64,000 nucleotides of DNA. It comes from Pantoea agglomerans (GTDB lineage: Bacteria > Pseudomonadota > Gammaproteobacteria > Enterobacterales > Enterobacteriaceae). The stretch covers positions 4,092,001-4,156,000 of the forward strand of contig NZ_CP090207.1 in assembly GCF_021397715.1 (NCBI RefSeq), in the 5' to 3' direction. Under the pieces are notes generated by a model. It was not told the origin of the DNA. It worked only from the letters and a program-made list of their open reading frames with translations, and searched no databases. Of this stretch, positions 29,893 to 38,164 are shown one piece after another. Positions within the stretch are counted from its first letter, which is position 1. Every line of letters starts with the position of its first letter. A program made the translations under genes and the position numbers.

Positions 29893-30912
29893 TTATTTCT
29901 TATGACGTATGCGCGGGTTAACCACGCCATACAGCAGATCAACCAGCAGGTTGACCAGGATAATCAGTACCGCCGTCAGCAGCACGCCGCCCTGCACTAC
30001 CGGATAATCGCGGCGTTGCAACGCTTCGATCAGCCAGCGACCCAGACCTGGCCACGAGAAGATGGTTTCGGTCAGTATCGCGCCGGCCAGTAAGGTGCCG
30101 ACCTGCAGACCAATGACGGTTACCACCGGCAGCATGGCGTTACGCAGCGCATGTACCACGATAACCCGCATCCGCGTCAGCCCTTTGGCGCGTGCGGTAC
30201 GGATGTAATCTTCCCCCAGCACTTCCAGCATCGCCGAGCGCGTCATACGTACAATCACCGCCAGCGGAATGGTGCCGAGCACGATGGCAGGCAGAATCAT
30301 GTGCATTACCGCATCGTGGAAATCGCCCGCTTCGCCCCAGAAAAAGGTATCGATCAGCATAAAGCCGGTCAGCGGCATGGTGTCATCAAGGAAGACAGTG
30401 TCGCCGACGCGACCAGAAACCGGCGTCAGGTTGAACTGCACCGACACCAGCATGATCAGCATGATGCCCCACCAGAAGATCGGCATTGAGTAGCCGGTCA
30501 GTGAGATCCCCACCGCGGTGTGATCGAAGATTGAGCCGCGTTTCACCGCCGCCATCACCCCAACCGGAATGCCGACCGCGACCGCAAACAGCATGGCGCA
30601 GACGCCCAGCTCCAGCGTGGCTTTAAAGCGCGGCACAAACTCATCCCATACCGGGATGCGGCTCTTGAGTGAAATACCCAAATCGCCGTGTAATACGCCG
30701 TTAATGTAATGCAGATACTGTTTCCACAGCGGCTGATCAAGGCCTAACAGCGCCATTAATTGTGCATGACGTTCAGGGGAAATACCGCGTTCGCCCGCCA
30801 TGATCAGCACCGGATCGCCGGGGATCATGTGAACAAATGCGAAGGTGAGTAATGTAATACCGATAAACGTTGGGATGACAAGGCCCAAACGTCGGAGTAT
30901 GAACTGCAGCAT
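29893..30912 (-). CDS. dppB: Dipeptide ABC transporter permease DppB
   Basis: A 339-residue permease matching E. coli DppB in length. The N-terminus MLQFILRRLGLVIPTFIGI and the EAA loop (SAMLEVLGEDYIRTARAKG) are characteristic. It is separated from dppA by 171 bases containing a hairpin that probably lowers downstream expression relative to the binding protein. Confidence 0.94.
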   Translation of the reverse strand: MLQFILRRLGLVIPTFIGITLLTFAFVHMIPGDPVLIMAGERGISPERHAQLMALLGLDQPLWKQYLHYINGVLHGDLGISLKSRIPVWDEFVPRFKATLELGVCAMLFAVAVGIPVGVMAAVKRGSIFDHTAVGISLTGYSMPIFWWGIMLIMLVSVQFNLTPVSGRVGDTVFLDDTMPLTGFMLIDTFFWGEAGDFHDAVMHMILPAIVLGTIPLAVIVRMTRSAMLEVLGEDYIRTARAKGLTRMRVIVVHALRNAMLPVVTVIGLQVGTLLAGAILTETIFSWPGLGRWLIEALQRRDYPVVQGGVLLTAVLIILVNLLVDLLYGVVNPRIRHKK

Positions 30913-31045
30913 AATCCGGGTTCTCTCTTGTCCGCGCGACCGTCGCCGCGAGGGTAGTTATTGCTTACATCTGACGATCGGGTAGGCCCGACCGCGACGC
31001 AGACAGGCTGCGCCTCTACCGTTTCCAGTAAAACAGGGAGATAAA

Positions 31046-31077
31046 GCCGGAGCGACGCGCAGCCGCCCCGGAAAAGG
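31046..31077 (-). terminator. dppA-dppB intercistronic hairpin, possible partial terminator
   Basis: On the minus strand CCGGGGCG pairs with CGCTCCGG (eight pairs, one G-U) around a 9-base loop, followed by CTTTAT. It lies 7 bases past the dppA stop. Such hairpins between a binding-protein gene and its permease genes typically stabilise the upstream mRNA or reduce readthrough; REP sequences fill this place in E. coli. The rest of the spacer (30913-31045) shows only a weaker hairpin around 30998-31012. Confidence 0.5.
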
Positions 31078-31083
31078 CAACAA

Positions 31084-32694
31084 TTATTCCTGAATGTCTA
31101 CCTGGGCAAAGTAGTGTCCGCCAAGCGGATCGACTTTGTAGCCGGAGACTTTCTTGCTGACCGGTTCATAGACCGTTGAGTGCGCGATCATCAGCGCCGG
31201 TGCCTGGTCATGCATGACAACCTGTGCCTGTTTGTAGTACTCGATGCGCTTCGCCTGATCGGCGGTGGCGCGAGCTGGCTGAATCTGATCCTCGAAGGAT
31301 TTATCGCACCAGCGCGAGTAGTTAGAGCCATCTTTCGCCGCTGAACAGCTGAACAGCGTGGCGAGGAAGTTATCCGGGTCCCCATTATCGCCGGTCCAGC
31401 CCATCATTACGGTCTGGTGTTCACCGGCTTTGGCACGCTTCAGATATTCGCCCCACTCGTAGGTGACGATTTTGGCTTTCACGCCAATCTTCGCCCAGTC
31501 GCTCTGAATCATCTCCGCCATACGGCGCGCGTTCGGGTTGTAAGGACGCTGTACCGGCATCGCCCACAGGTCAATGGAGAAGCCGTCAGCCATGCCCGCT
31601 TCTTTCAGCAGCGCTTTGGCTTTTTCAGGATCGTAAGCGTAATCTTTCACCGCGTCGTTGTAGCCCCACATGGTCGGTGGGATCAGGTTTTTAGCCGGCT
31701 GGCCAGCACCCTGATAAACGGCATCAATGATCGCCTGTTTGTTGACCGCCATGGTCAGGGCCTGACGCACTTTCAGGTTATCCAGCGGTTTTTTCTCAAC
31801 GTTGTAAGAGAGATAGCCGACGTTCAGGCCCGCCTGCTCATACAGGTTGATGTTTTTGTCCTGCTTCATGCGCGCAATGTCAGCCGGGTTTGGATACGGC
31901 ATCACCTGACATTCACCCTTCTGCAGCTTGGCGTAACGCACCGAGGCGTCAGGCGTAATTGAGAAGACTAAGCGATCGATTTTTGGTTTAGTGCCCCAGT
32001 AATCCGGGTTGGCTTTATACAGAATGCGCGAATCTTTCTGATACTGCAGCAGCTGGAACGGGCCGGTACCGACCGGGTTCAGGTCGACCTTCTGCGGCGA
32101 GCCAGCTTTCAGCATGTTGTCCGCGTACTCTTTCGACAGAATAGAGGCGAAGTCCATACCGAGATCCGCCAGGAATGGCGCTTCAGGACGGGTCAGCACA
32201 AAGCGCACGGTATGATCGTCCACTTTTTCGATTTTGCTGATCAGGTTCGGCATATCCATGCCTTCGAAATATTCGTAGCTGCCGCCGGAGACGCCATGAT
32301 AAGCGTTGTTTTTATCCAGCTGGCGTTCAAAGGTGAACACCACATCATCCGCGTTAAATTCGCGCGTCGGTTTGAAATCTTTGGTGGTTTGCCACTTCAC
32401 GCCTTTACGCAGGTGGAAAGTGTAGGTTTTGCCGTCGTCGCTGACATCCCACTTCTCGGCCAGCGCTGCGTGCAGCTCGGTGGTGCCGATGGTGAACTCA
32501 ACCAGACGGTTGTAGATCTGGCGTGAGCTGGCGTCGTAAGTGGTACCTGAAGTGAACAGCTGCGGGTTAAAGCCTTCCGGAGAACCTTCTGAACAGTAAA
32601 CCAGGGTTTTTGCCTGAACACCGGCGGCGACAGTCATAGCAATCAGGCTCAGACCGACCTTCAGCATCCCGGATTTAGCCAGGGAGTTGATCAT
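31084..32694 (-). CDS. dppA: Periplasmic dipeptide-binding protein DppA
   Basis: Substrate-binding protein of the dipeptide transporter, 536 residues (535 in E. coli). A signal peptide of about 28 residues ends GVQA before KTLVYCSEGSPEGFNPQL, the conserved mature N-terminus. The SBP family 5 signature region and the C-terminal GYKVDPLGGHYFAQVDIQE are intact. It is the first and probably most highly expressed gene of the operon. The leader carries a CA-rich segment typical of GcvB-controlled dppA. Confidence 0.95.
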   Translation of the reverse strand: MINSLAKSGMLKVGLSLIAMTVAAGVQAKTLVYCSEGSPEGFNPQLFTSGTTYDASSRQIYNRLVEFTIGTTELHAALAEKWDVSDDGKTYTFHLRKGVKWQTTKDFKPTREFNADDVVFTFERQLDKNNAYHGVSGGSYEYFEGMDMPNLISKIEKVDDHTVRFVLTRPEAPFLADLGMDFASILSKEYADNMLKAGSPQKVDLNPVGTGPFQLLQYQKDSRILYKANPDYWGTKPKIDRLVFSITPDASVRYAKLQKGECQVMPYPNPADIARMKQDKNINLYEQAGLNVGYLSYNVEKKPLDNLKVRQALTMAVNKQAIIDAVYQGAGQPAKNLIPPTMWGYNDAVKDYAYDPEKAKALLKEAGMADGFSIDLWAMPVQRPYNPNARRMAEMIQSDWAKIGVKAKIVTYEWGEYLKRAKAGEHQTVMMGWTGDNGDPDNFLATLFSCSAAKDGSNYSRWCDKSFEDQIQPARATADQAKRIEYYKQAQVVMHDQAPALMIAHSTVYEPVSKKVSGYKVDPLGGHYFAQVDIQE

Positions 32695-32700
32695 GCTTTT

Positions 32701-32730
32701 GCTCCATTGTGATGTGATGTTGTGTGCATT
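32701..32730 (-). promoter_or_regulatory. dppA leader: CA-rich GcvB-type target plus ribosome site
   Basis: On the minus strand the leader reads CACACAACATCACATCACA shortly before the GGAG ribosome-binding site (GGAGCAAAAGC then ATG). In E. coli and Salmonella the GU-rich region R1 of the small RNA GcvB pairs with just such a sequence in dppA. The site is visible; regulation here is inferred because gcvB is not in the window. Confidence 0.6.
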
Positions 32731-33602
32731 GCCCGACCTCTGATTTTTTTATGCGGTTCAGGCGTACCACCGAACGGGTGGTTAAAGTGCACTACGTTTT
32801 TTTTGTTTTTTCTGATGCCATGGAATCACTCAGAAAATTCCGTAACTGCGGCTTTATTGACGCATCAATTTGTCAACAGTTGCAATGAACGTCAATACAA
32901 CGGTTAGTTATTTACACAGAGTGTGAGGGATAGCAAGCAACGGTAAAAAAAACCCTTTCCGGATAAAAGCCATACAATGCACAGCGCCGGTCGCTTATTT
33001 TCCAGACATTCTGCTGGAAGCGTGGTTTATCGCTAGTGATTCTCACCGCTAAAAAACTTAAAACTTTTACCGGCAAATGTTGAATAACTGAACGATTCAC
33101 CGTGCGTTATGACGTTCAGCCAGCGGAATATGCTGGTCCCGAAGCATAAGAAATCAGCAACTTGCCGATTTCGGTCATAAGAAGAACGTGTCACGAATTA
33201 TGATTGCATCTCTTGCATGGCAAGGCCTGCCAGAGGGAAAGCGGCGATAACAACGGCGGATGAGCGGAATACGTAGCGGATGGGATTTATTGGAACTTTC
33301 TGGAAGATAGCAGCCAGAAGCTGAAGTTTGTCAGCACTCTGAAGCGGCTGCCAGTCGTAAAGCGAAGGGAGCATACGCCTGTCGCAAAGCATCGCGGGCC
33401 AGGGACAAAAACCCCGGGAGCGCTTTTGAACAACGCAAAGCGTTGGCCCGGCTACGGGTGCACCTCAGGGATAAGGTGCGTAATTGCCCGCGCTGATCCC
33501 ACCAGGGATGGCGTTTTTGCGTCTTTGTGAAAGGCGTATACTCCCTGAAGCCCGCCCGGCGTTAAGAGTGTGAATGCTTAGCGGTTAGATCGAGACTGCT
33601 TC
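32731..33602. other. Long dppA upstream spacer with a split palindromic repeat
   Basis: No credible gene is seen between the dppA leader and the proline tRNA. The first 200 bases are AT-rich and must hold the dppA promoter. From about 33340 the sequence becomes repetitive: AGGGAGCATACGCCT at 33366-33380 is the left arm, and AGGCGTATACTCCCT at 33532-33546 the right arm, of an element whose undisturbed copy lies at 33801-33882. Short open frames here are not supported. Confidence 0.5.
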
Positions 33603-33701
33603 AGGAACACGGGCAGATCGGAAAGGCGCTTAAACCATCCCTGGACGCTCGGCCCACGCCGTCCCTGGCGTGGGACGCTTTCCTCCACTGCCCGTGTTCC
33701 C
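33603..33701. repeat. 99-bp intergenic palindrome
   Basis: Nested inverted repeats: GGAACACGGGCAG (33604-33616) with CTGCCCGTGTTCC (33688-33700); GGAAAGGCG (33620-33628) with CGCTTTCC (33676-33683); and CCCACGCC (33653-33660) with GGCGTGGG (33667-33674). The whole can fold into one long hairpin. It shares the core CCATCCCTGG with the neighbouring repeats. It does not match the ERIC or REP consensus that I recall. Confidence 0.7.
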
Positions 33702-33800
33702 TACGCCTTGAGTTTATGCGCTGCGGCCAGATTCACTCGGGTTTAAATCTGTCAGTGGTCTGAGATGCTTCTGTAAGTACCTGATGCGTCTGCCAGGCGT

Positions 33801-33882
33801 GAAGCGAAGGGAGCATACGCCTGTAGCAAAGCATCGCGGGCCAGGGATGGCGTCTTTGCGAAAGGCGTATGCTCCCTGAAGC
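33801..33882. repeat. Complete copy of the AGGGAGCATACGCCT palindromic element
   Basis: Perfect 15-base arms, AGGGAGCATACGCCT (33808-33822) and AGGCGTATGCTCCCT (33863-33877), enclose GCAAAG/CTTTGC (33826-33831, 33854-33859) and CATC/GATG pairs. GAAGC lies at both outer edges. A second copy, broken by about 100 bases, lies at 33361-33551, so this is a repeat family and not a chance hairpin. Confidence 0.75.
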
Positions 33883-33927
33883 CCGCTCAACGAAAAATCC
33901 GTACCTTTCATTCTCTTTTCTACAGAC

Positions 33928-33958
33928 GAAAAAAAACCTGTCTTTTCAGACAGGTTTC
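33928..33958 (-). terminator. Rho-independent terminator of the proline tRNA
   Basis: On the minus strand AAACCTGTCT pairs with AGACAGGTTT around GAAA, followed by a run of T. It starts 8 bases after the tRNA CCA end. Confidence 0.88.
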
Positions 33959-33965
33959 TTAAATA

Positions 33966-34042
33966 TGGTCGGCGAGAGAGGATTCGAACCTCCGACCCAC
34001 TGGTCCCAAACCAGTTGCGCTACCAAGCTGCGCTACTCGCCG
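33966..34042 (-). tRNA. proM: tRNA-Pro (anticodon TGG)
   Basis: A 77-nucleotide cloverleaf with encoded CCA: acceptor CGGCGAG pairs with CTCGCCG, the anticodon stem CTGGT/ACCAG encloses TTTGGGA, placing TGG at 34008-34006, and the T loop is GGTTCGAATCC. The sequence appears identical or nearly so to E. coli proM. E. coli has another proline tRNA (proK) between dpp and eptB, so the location is conserved though the isoacceptor may differ. Confidence 0.95.
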
Positions 34043-34168
34043 ATGGGGGCGCATGTTACTGCGACCCCCGATCAGCGTCAACCGCTTTTTGCGCTTTTGC
34101 CGCCGATCGCCTGGAAAGCACGCGGTTAGCGGCAATCCAGCCGCCGTCACACCCTTTCGCTGTTGTTA

Positions 34169-35860
34169 TTACAGCGGTTTAGCCGGATGGGTAGCCGGTG
34201 CCTGACACCAGTTATTGGCTGGGTTGATCCCGCCATCGGGTGAGGTATAGCCCAGACAACCGAGAATGGTATCGAACAACTCCACATGACGATGGGTTTT
34301 GCCGACGCGCTGCTGCGCCTGCAAGCGCTCAAAGTTGCTGCGGTTCTGGCTGTCGGCCAGATACTTATCAGACGCCCACACGATCATCGGCACGCGGAAC
34401 TGCTCCGGTGGTGCCATTTCACGCGGTGTGCCGTGCAGATGCATGTTTTCGCTGATCGATTCACCGTGGTCAGCGGCATAGAAGACAATCGCCTTCTTAT
34501 CACGCAGCTGATCCAGCACGCTGTCGAGCATACTATCGACATACAGCACTGAGTTGTCATAGGCATTAATCAACTGCGCCTTGCTGCAGGTTTCATCCAC
34601 GCCCATACATTCCGGCTGATACTTCGCAAAACTGCGCGGATAACGCTGGGAATAGAGATAGTGCGAACCTTTGGTATGCAACACCACCAGATGCTTACCT
34701 TTCGGGAAACGATCCAGTGACGCCTTCATCTCCGGCACCAGCAGCATGTCGTCGACTGCTTTACCCTGGTTACGCTTCTCTGAACCAATCTGCTCACGGA
34801 AGGCAAAGTTATTGGCGTTGATATTGTCGTAGAACCAGACCTCGCTCTGCATCGCAAACAGCTCAGAGGTAAAGCCCAGCTCTTTCATCACCGCAAACAC
34901 GTTCTGCTCTTTCAGCGTGCGACCCGGATTATCCATGGTGCCGCCTTCGCGTACGAACATGCAGCGCAGCGACAGTTTGGTCGCGGTATCGCAGGATTCA
35001 CCGCGGAACGCCACCAGGTTTTTCTCTTTCGACAGTTTAGGTGTGGTATCGCGATCGTAGCCCAGCATCCCCATGTGATCCCAGCGGGTGGTTTCGCCAA
35101 TCACAAACACCACATAGGTGTCGTCCAGCCCGGCAGGCGCGACGTAGGTAAATTTTTTCGCCGGATCGAGCAGTTCCTCGCTATTCAGCGACTCATCTAT
35201 GCGGGTCCAGGCGAACAGCCCCACCGCTGCCAGCCAGTTCGAAGGCAGATAAGAGTGCGCCACTACACCGCCGTAGCTCGGCAAATCGATGTTGGTGATC
35301 TCTTCGTTATTCTTCTGCTGCTTGTCGAAAAACCGAATTGGCAGCCAGACCAGCGCCACGCACAGCAGCATAATCAGGGTGGGTTTCAGGCGCTGTCCTG
35401 GCGTACGCAGCTGTTCATTCAGCGTCATACTCAGTTTATTACGCCAGATCATTAACAGCGGCAGTGCGCTGACCAGCACCATCCACAGGATGAAATGGTA
35501 GCCAATCACCTCTTTGGAGAGATCGGTATCGGTGGTCATCACCGATGCCACAATGCCGTAGCCAATCACGACGTTAAAAAATGCCATGTAATAGGCGGCA
35601 GCAACAGAAATCAGCACAATCAGCGTGGCCAGCACGCGATAAAACCACTTTCCACCCAGCGACAGCAGCCGCATCAGGAAGAAAGTCAGCAGCACAATTG
35701 CTACCACTTCGGTTACAGCAGTCAGCCAGTTGGTCACCGTCGATTTCGTCAGGAAACCGTCAAAACGGCGATAAAAAATCGGTAAATTCAATAATATACC
35801 GAGATAGAGCGCAAGCAGGAGCGACAACTTTTGCTGCGTTAAGGTTTTAATATAATTCAT
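34169..35860 (-). CDS. eptB: EptB, Kdo2-lipid A phosphoethanolamine transferase
   Basis: Inner-membrane enzyme that transfers phosphoethanolamine to the outer Kdo of LPS, reducing negative charge. The 563 residues have five N-terminal membrane helices (about 10-180) and a periplasmic sulfatase-fold domain with VIGETTRWDHMG (metal ligand Glu and nucleophile Thr about 260), CDTATKLSLRCM, TKGSHYLY and AADHGES. The gene order dpp - tRNA-Pro - eptB is as in E. coli. In E. coli eptB is controlled by calcium/RpoE and the sRNA MgrR; nothing in this sequence tests that. Confidence 0.93.
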   Translation of the reverse strand: MNYIKTLTQQKLSLLLALYLGILLNLPIFYRRFDGFLTKSTVTNWLTAVTEVVAIVLLTFFLMRLLSLGGKWFYRVLATLIVLISVAAAYYMAFFNVVIGYGIVASVMTTDTDLSKEVIGYHFILWMVLVSALPLLMIWRNKLSMTLNEQLRTPGQRLKPTLIMLLCVALVWLPIRFFDKQQKNNEEITNIDLPSYGGVVAHSYLPSNWLAAVGLFAWTRIDESLNSEELLDPAKKFTYVAPAGLDDTYVVFVIGETTRWDHMGMLGYDRDTTPKLSKEKNLVAFRGESCDTATKLSLRCMFVREGGTMDNPGRTLKEQNVFAVMKELGFTSELFAMQSEVWFYDNINANNFAFREQIGSEKRNQGKAVDDMLLVPEMKASLDRFPKGKHLVVLHTKGSHYLYSQRYPRSFAKYQPECMGVDETCSKAQLINAYDNSVLYVDSMLDSVLDQLRDKKAIVFYAADHGESISENMHLHGTPREMAPPEQFRVPMIVWASDKYLADSQNRSNFERLQAQQRVGKTHRHVELFDTILGCLGYTSPDGGINPANNWCQAPATHPAKPL

Positions 35861-36150
35861 GAAAAATGGAGTTTCCCCGGAATGAAGCGCTTTACCAAAT
35901 CTTTAATGTGACTACCGAAACGCGGCAGAGTTCGCTGAACAAGCGGACCGGACCAGATGAAGGAAAATTCTGAACGGATTTATGGGCTATAACGCGAGGT
36001 GGCTCAGTAAAACATGGCTGCAGTAGTTAGACCAGAAAATAATCTTTGTCGAGCCGATTAGCACATTTTTTGTACAATCGATATAACTGGTCAGATTTCA
36101 GACTGCAAACGGGGTTAAAAAGCGGGTACGGCGCGACGGGCGGGAAAGAG
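35861..36150. promoter_or_regulatory. eptB upstream region
   Basis: About 290 bases without a gene between eptB and the ohr terminator. It is moderately AT-rich near eptB and presumably includes its promoter. I see no convincing promoter elements, operator palindromes or small-RNA gene. Confidence 0.3.
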
Positions 36151-36174
36151 AGCGGGCCGGAGTAGCGGCCCGCT
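36151..36174 (-). terminator. Hairpin after ohr
   Basis: AGCGGGCC (36151-36158) pairs with GGCCCGCT (36167-36174), followed on the minus strand by CTCTTTCCC. It lies 6 bases past the ohr stop. The stem is strong and the U-tract imperfect. Confidence 0.6.
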
Positions 36175-36180
36175 GCACGC

Positions 36181-36609
36181 TTAGCGAATAATATTCAGCG
36201 TCACGTCGATGTTATTACGGGTTGCGTTTGAGTACGGGCAAACGATATGTGCCGCATCAACCAGCTTCTGCGCTTCCGCTTCATCCATCTCTGGCAGGTG
36301 AATGTTCAGGGTCGCTTCGATACCAAAGCCGTTGGGAATCGGACCGATGCCGACTTCGCCTTCAATCCACGCCTCTTTCGGCAGGGTGATTTTGTCGCGG
36401 CCAGCCACAAATTTCATCGCACCCAGAAAACAGGCTGAGTAGCCCGCTGCAAACAGCTGCTCAGGGTTCGTCACTTCACCACCTGCACCGCCCATCTCTT
36501 TTGGTACGCCCAGCTTCACGTCCAGCACACCGTCAGAGGAAGTTGCACGGCCATCACGACCACCGGTTGCTTTGGCTTTTGCGCGGTAAACCACTTGTTC
36601 TAAAGACAT
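36181..36609 (-). CDS. ohr: Ohr, organic hydroperoxide reductase (OsmC/Ohr family)
   Basis: Lipoyl-dependent thiol peroxidase that reduces organic and fatty-acid hydroperoxides. The 142-residue protein carries both redox cysteines, Cys60 in GYSACFLGA and Cys124 in [11 protein letters not shown], and the Ohr-type N-terminus ([15 protein letters not shown]). The adjoining regulator gene is ohrR, so the pair forms a classic peroxide-sensing unit. Confidence 0.93.
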   Translation of the reverse strand: MSLEQVVYRAKAKATGGRDGRATSSDGVLDVKLGVPKEMGGAGGEVTNPEQLFAAGYSACFLGAMKFVAGRDKITLPKEAWIEGEVGIGPIPNGFGIEATLNIHLPEMDEAEAQKLVDAAHIVCPYSNATRNNIDVTLNIIR

Positions 36610-36704
36610 GACATTTCTCCGTTACGCTATTTAATCGCTCACTACTTGTAACGCCGTAATGAGGCGGTGAGGTTCAACGGGCGCGGGACGCCCGTCAGTA
36701 AGAT

Positions 36705-37169
36705 TTATCGTGATCGGTTCAGGTTGTCGCGTAAGTCATCCAGCTGCCCTTTCAGCGCCAGCAGCGCATCATCGTCACAGGCGGTGGCACATTTGACCGC
36801 TTCCGGAATCGCTTCCGCCTTGCTGCGCAAAGCCCGGCCAGCCTCCGTCAGCGTGACCGCGACCTGACGCTCATCCTGTCGGGTACGCTGCCGCATAATC
36901 AGGCCCGCACTCTCCAGGCGCTTCAGCAGCGGCGTCAGGGTGGCTGAATCCAGGAATAGCTGCTCGCCAATCTCTGAAACCGTAAGATCGTCCTTCTGCC
37001 ACAGCACCAGCATCACCAGATATTGCGGATAGGTGATGTCGAGTTGGGTCAGCAACTGGCGATAGACCTTATTCATCGCCAGATTGGCGGAATAGAGGGC
37101 AAAGCAGAGCTGCTGATCGACCAACAGTGGCATCGTTTTCACTTTTTTGTCATCTTGATCACTGTTCAT
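36705..37169 (-). CDS. ohrR: OhrR, MarR-family organic peroxide sensor-repressor
   Basis: A 154-residue winged-helix repressor. The sensing cysteine is Cys22 in [12 protein letters not shown], the OhrR hallmark; the DNA-recognition region reads [19 protein letters not shown] and is followed by the wing [19 protein letters not shown]. The frame is open to 37247, but ATG 37169 gives a normal N-terminus (ATG 37133 is also possible). It sits upstream of ohr on the same strand, 95 bases away, and divergent from the next gene. A TAGCGCGCTA palindrome at 37185-37194 lies in its promoter region. Confidence 0.85.
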   Translation of the reverse strand: MNSDQDDKKVKTMPLLVDQQLCFALYSANLAMNKVYRQLLTQLDITYPQYLVMLVLWQKDDLTVSEIGEQLFLDSATLTPLLKRLESAGLIMRQRTRQDERQVAVTLTEAGRALRSKAEAIPEAVKCATACDDDALLALKGQLDDLRDNLNRSR

Positions 37170-37184
37170 AAGATTCAATATAGA

Positions 37185-37194
37185 TAGCGCGCTA
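37185..37194. promoter_or_regulatory. Palindrome in the ohrR divergent promoter region
   Basis: TAGCGCGCTA is a perfect 10-base palindrome within the 65-base spacer between ohrR and the divergent (p)ppGpp hydrolase gene. Its position suits an operator, but it does not match the AT-rich OhrR site I recall, so the bound protein is unknown. Confidence 0.35.
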
Positions 37195-37234
37195 GATAAT
37201 TGCAAGCAAAATTTTTTTAATCCGGAGTAAACGC

Positions 37235-37828
37235 ATGCAGAATTCACTGGAAGAACAGGCGCGACGTTACGCTACGCAGGCCCACGCCGACGCCGGTCAG
37301 CGCCGCAAATATACGGATGAGCCCTATATTGTTCATCCGGCGGCAGTGGCGGAATTAGTTCGCAGCGTCAGCGATGATGATGCGCTGCTGGCCGCGGCCT
37401 GGCTGCACGATACGGTGGAAGATACGCCGACCACGCTGGGCGATATCGAAAATCTGTTTGGGGCGCGGGTTGCCAGCCTGGTCGGGATGCTGACCGACAG
37501 CGCACCGGCGACGGCTAAGAACCGGGCGGCGCGTAAACTGGCGCACTTTCGCCATACCGCCGATGCCAGCCCGGAGGCGCAAACCATCAAGCTGGCGGAC
37601 ATCATCGATAACACCCGCGCGATTGTGCGCTTCGATCCCCACTTCGCCCGCATCTATCTGGTGGAAAAACAGGTGCAGATTGCCTTGCTGAAACAGGGCG
37701 ATGCACAGTTATGGCAACAGGCATCGACCATTATCGAAGCGGGTATCGCCCAGCTGGGACAGCCGCCCTACAACGTGCCGGACAGCTGGTTTGAGAAACA
37801 GGCGGCTAAATACCGCGAACTGCGCTAA
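37235..37828 (+). CDS. Small alarmone hydrolase, single-domain RelA/SpoT HD protein
   Basis: A 197-residue protein consisting only of the manganese-dependent HD hydrolase domain of SpoT/RelA enzymes, without synthetase, TGS or ACT domains. Visible motifs are [13 protein letters not shown] (His34 region), WLHDTVEDT (His57-Asp58) and [10 protein letters not shown]. By family knowledge it should hydrolyse (p)ppGpp or related NADPH-type substrates, like MESH1. The upstream ribosome site is CCGGAGTAA. It ends at a strong terminator. Confidence 0.82.
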   Translation: MQNSLEEQARRYATQAHADAGQRRKYTDEPYIVHPAAVAELVRSVSDDDALLAAAWLHDTVEDTPTTLGDIENLFGARVASLVGMLTDSAPATAKNRAARKLAHFRHTADASPEAQTIKLADIIDNTRAIVRFDPHFARIYLVEKQVQIALLKQGDAQLWQQASTIIEAGIAQLGQPPYNVPDSWFEKQAAKYRELR

Positions 37829-37833
37829 AAAAA

Positions 37834-37851
37834 AACCCGCCATGGCGGGTT
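37834..37851. terminator. Bidirectional terminator between the hydrolase gene and yiaG
   Basis: AACCCGCC pairs with GGCGGGTT around AT, flanked by a long A run on the left and a T-rich stretch on the right. It sits between convergent genes and should end both transcripts. Confidence 0.8.
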
Positions 37852-37870
37852 CCTTTGGATTTTTTCTTCA

Positions 37871-38164
37871 TTATTCCAGCAGTTGCCGACCCAGATAGGG
37901 GTTGGCATGCAACAGCTTCATTAACTTCTGTGCCGTAGCGGAAGGACGGGTACGTCGGGCTTCCCAACTTTTTACTGAAGAAACGCTTACGCCCATCACT
38001 TTTGCAAATTCATCAACCTGCATGCCGGTCATTTCGCGCAGACGCTGTGGCTCTGGCACGGCAGGTTGGCGTTGAATAGATAACTCAGCGGGACGGTTGT
38101 CACGTGTCAAAACAATCTGCTCAAGGCTGCTGAGCAATTCAAACATCGGGTCTTTTAATTCCAT
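37871..38164 (-). CDS. yiaG: YiaG-like helix-turn-helix (Xre) transcriptional regulator
   Basis: A 97-residue protein beginning MELKDPMFELLSSLEQIV, essentially the N-terminus of E. coli YiaG. The C-terminal half is an Xre helix-turn-helix (MTGMQVDEFAKVMGVSVSSVKSWEARRTRPS), also related to HigA/NadS antitoxins. No toxin-like gene accompanies it, so a solitary regulator is more likely than a toxin-antitoxin pair. In E. coli yiaG is next to yiaF; here the two are separated by about 2.5 kb. Confidence 0.8.
   Translation of the reverse strand: MELKDPMFELLSSLEQIVLTRDNRPAELSIQRQPAVPEPQRLREMTGMQVDEFAKVMGVSVSSVKSWEARRTRPSATAQKLMKLLHANPYLGRQLLE

Noticed and set aside
33198..33392. Short minus-strand frame in the dppA upstream spacer
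   Set aside because: It overlaps the split palindromic repeat and lacks a ribosome site, so no protein is supported.
33340..33900. CRISPR array or ERIC element
   Set aside because: Repeats are few, palindromic and irregularly spaced, without uniform spacers; the ERIC core sequence is absent.
37871..38164. Possible HigA-type toxin-antitoxin pair
   Set aside because: The antitoxin-like gene has no toxin partner, and the protein matches E. coli YiaG closely.
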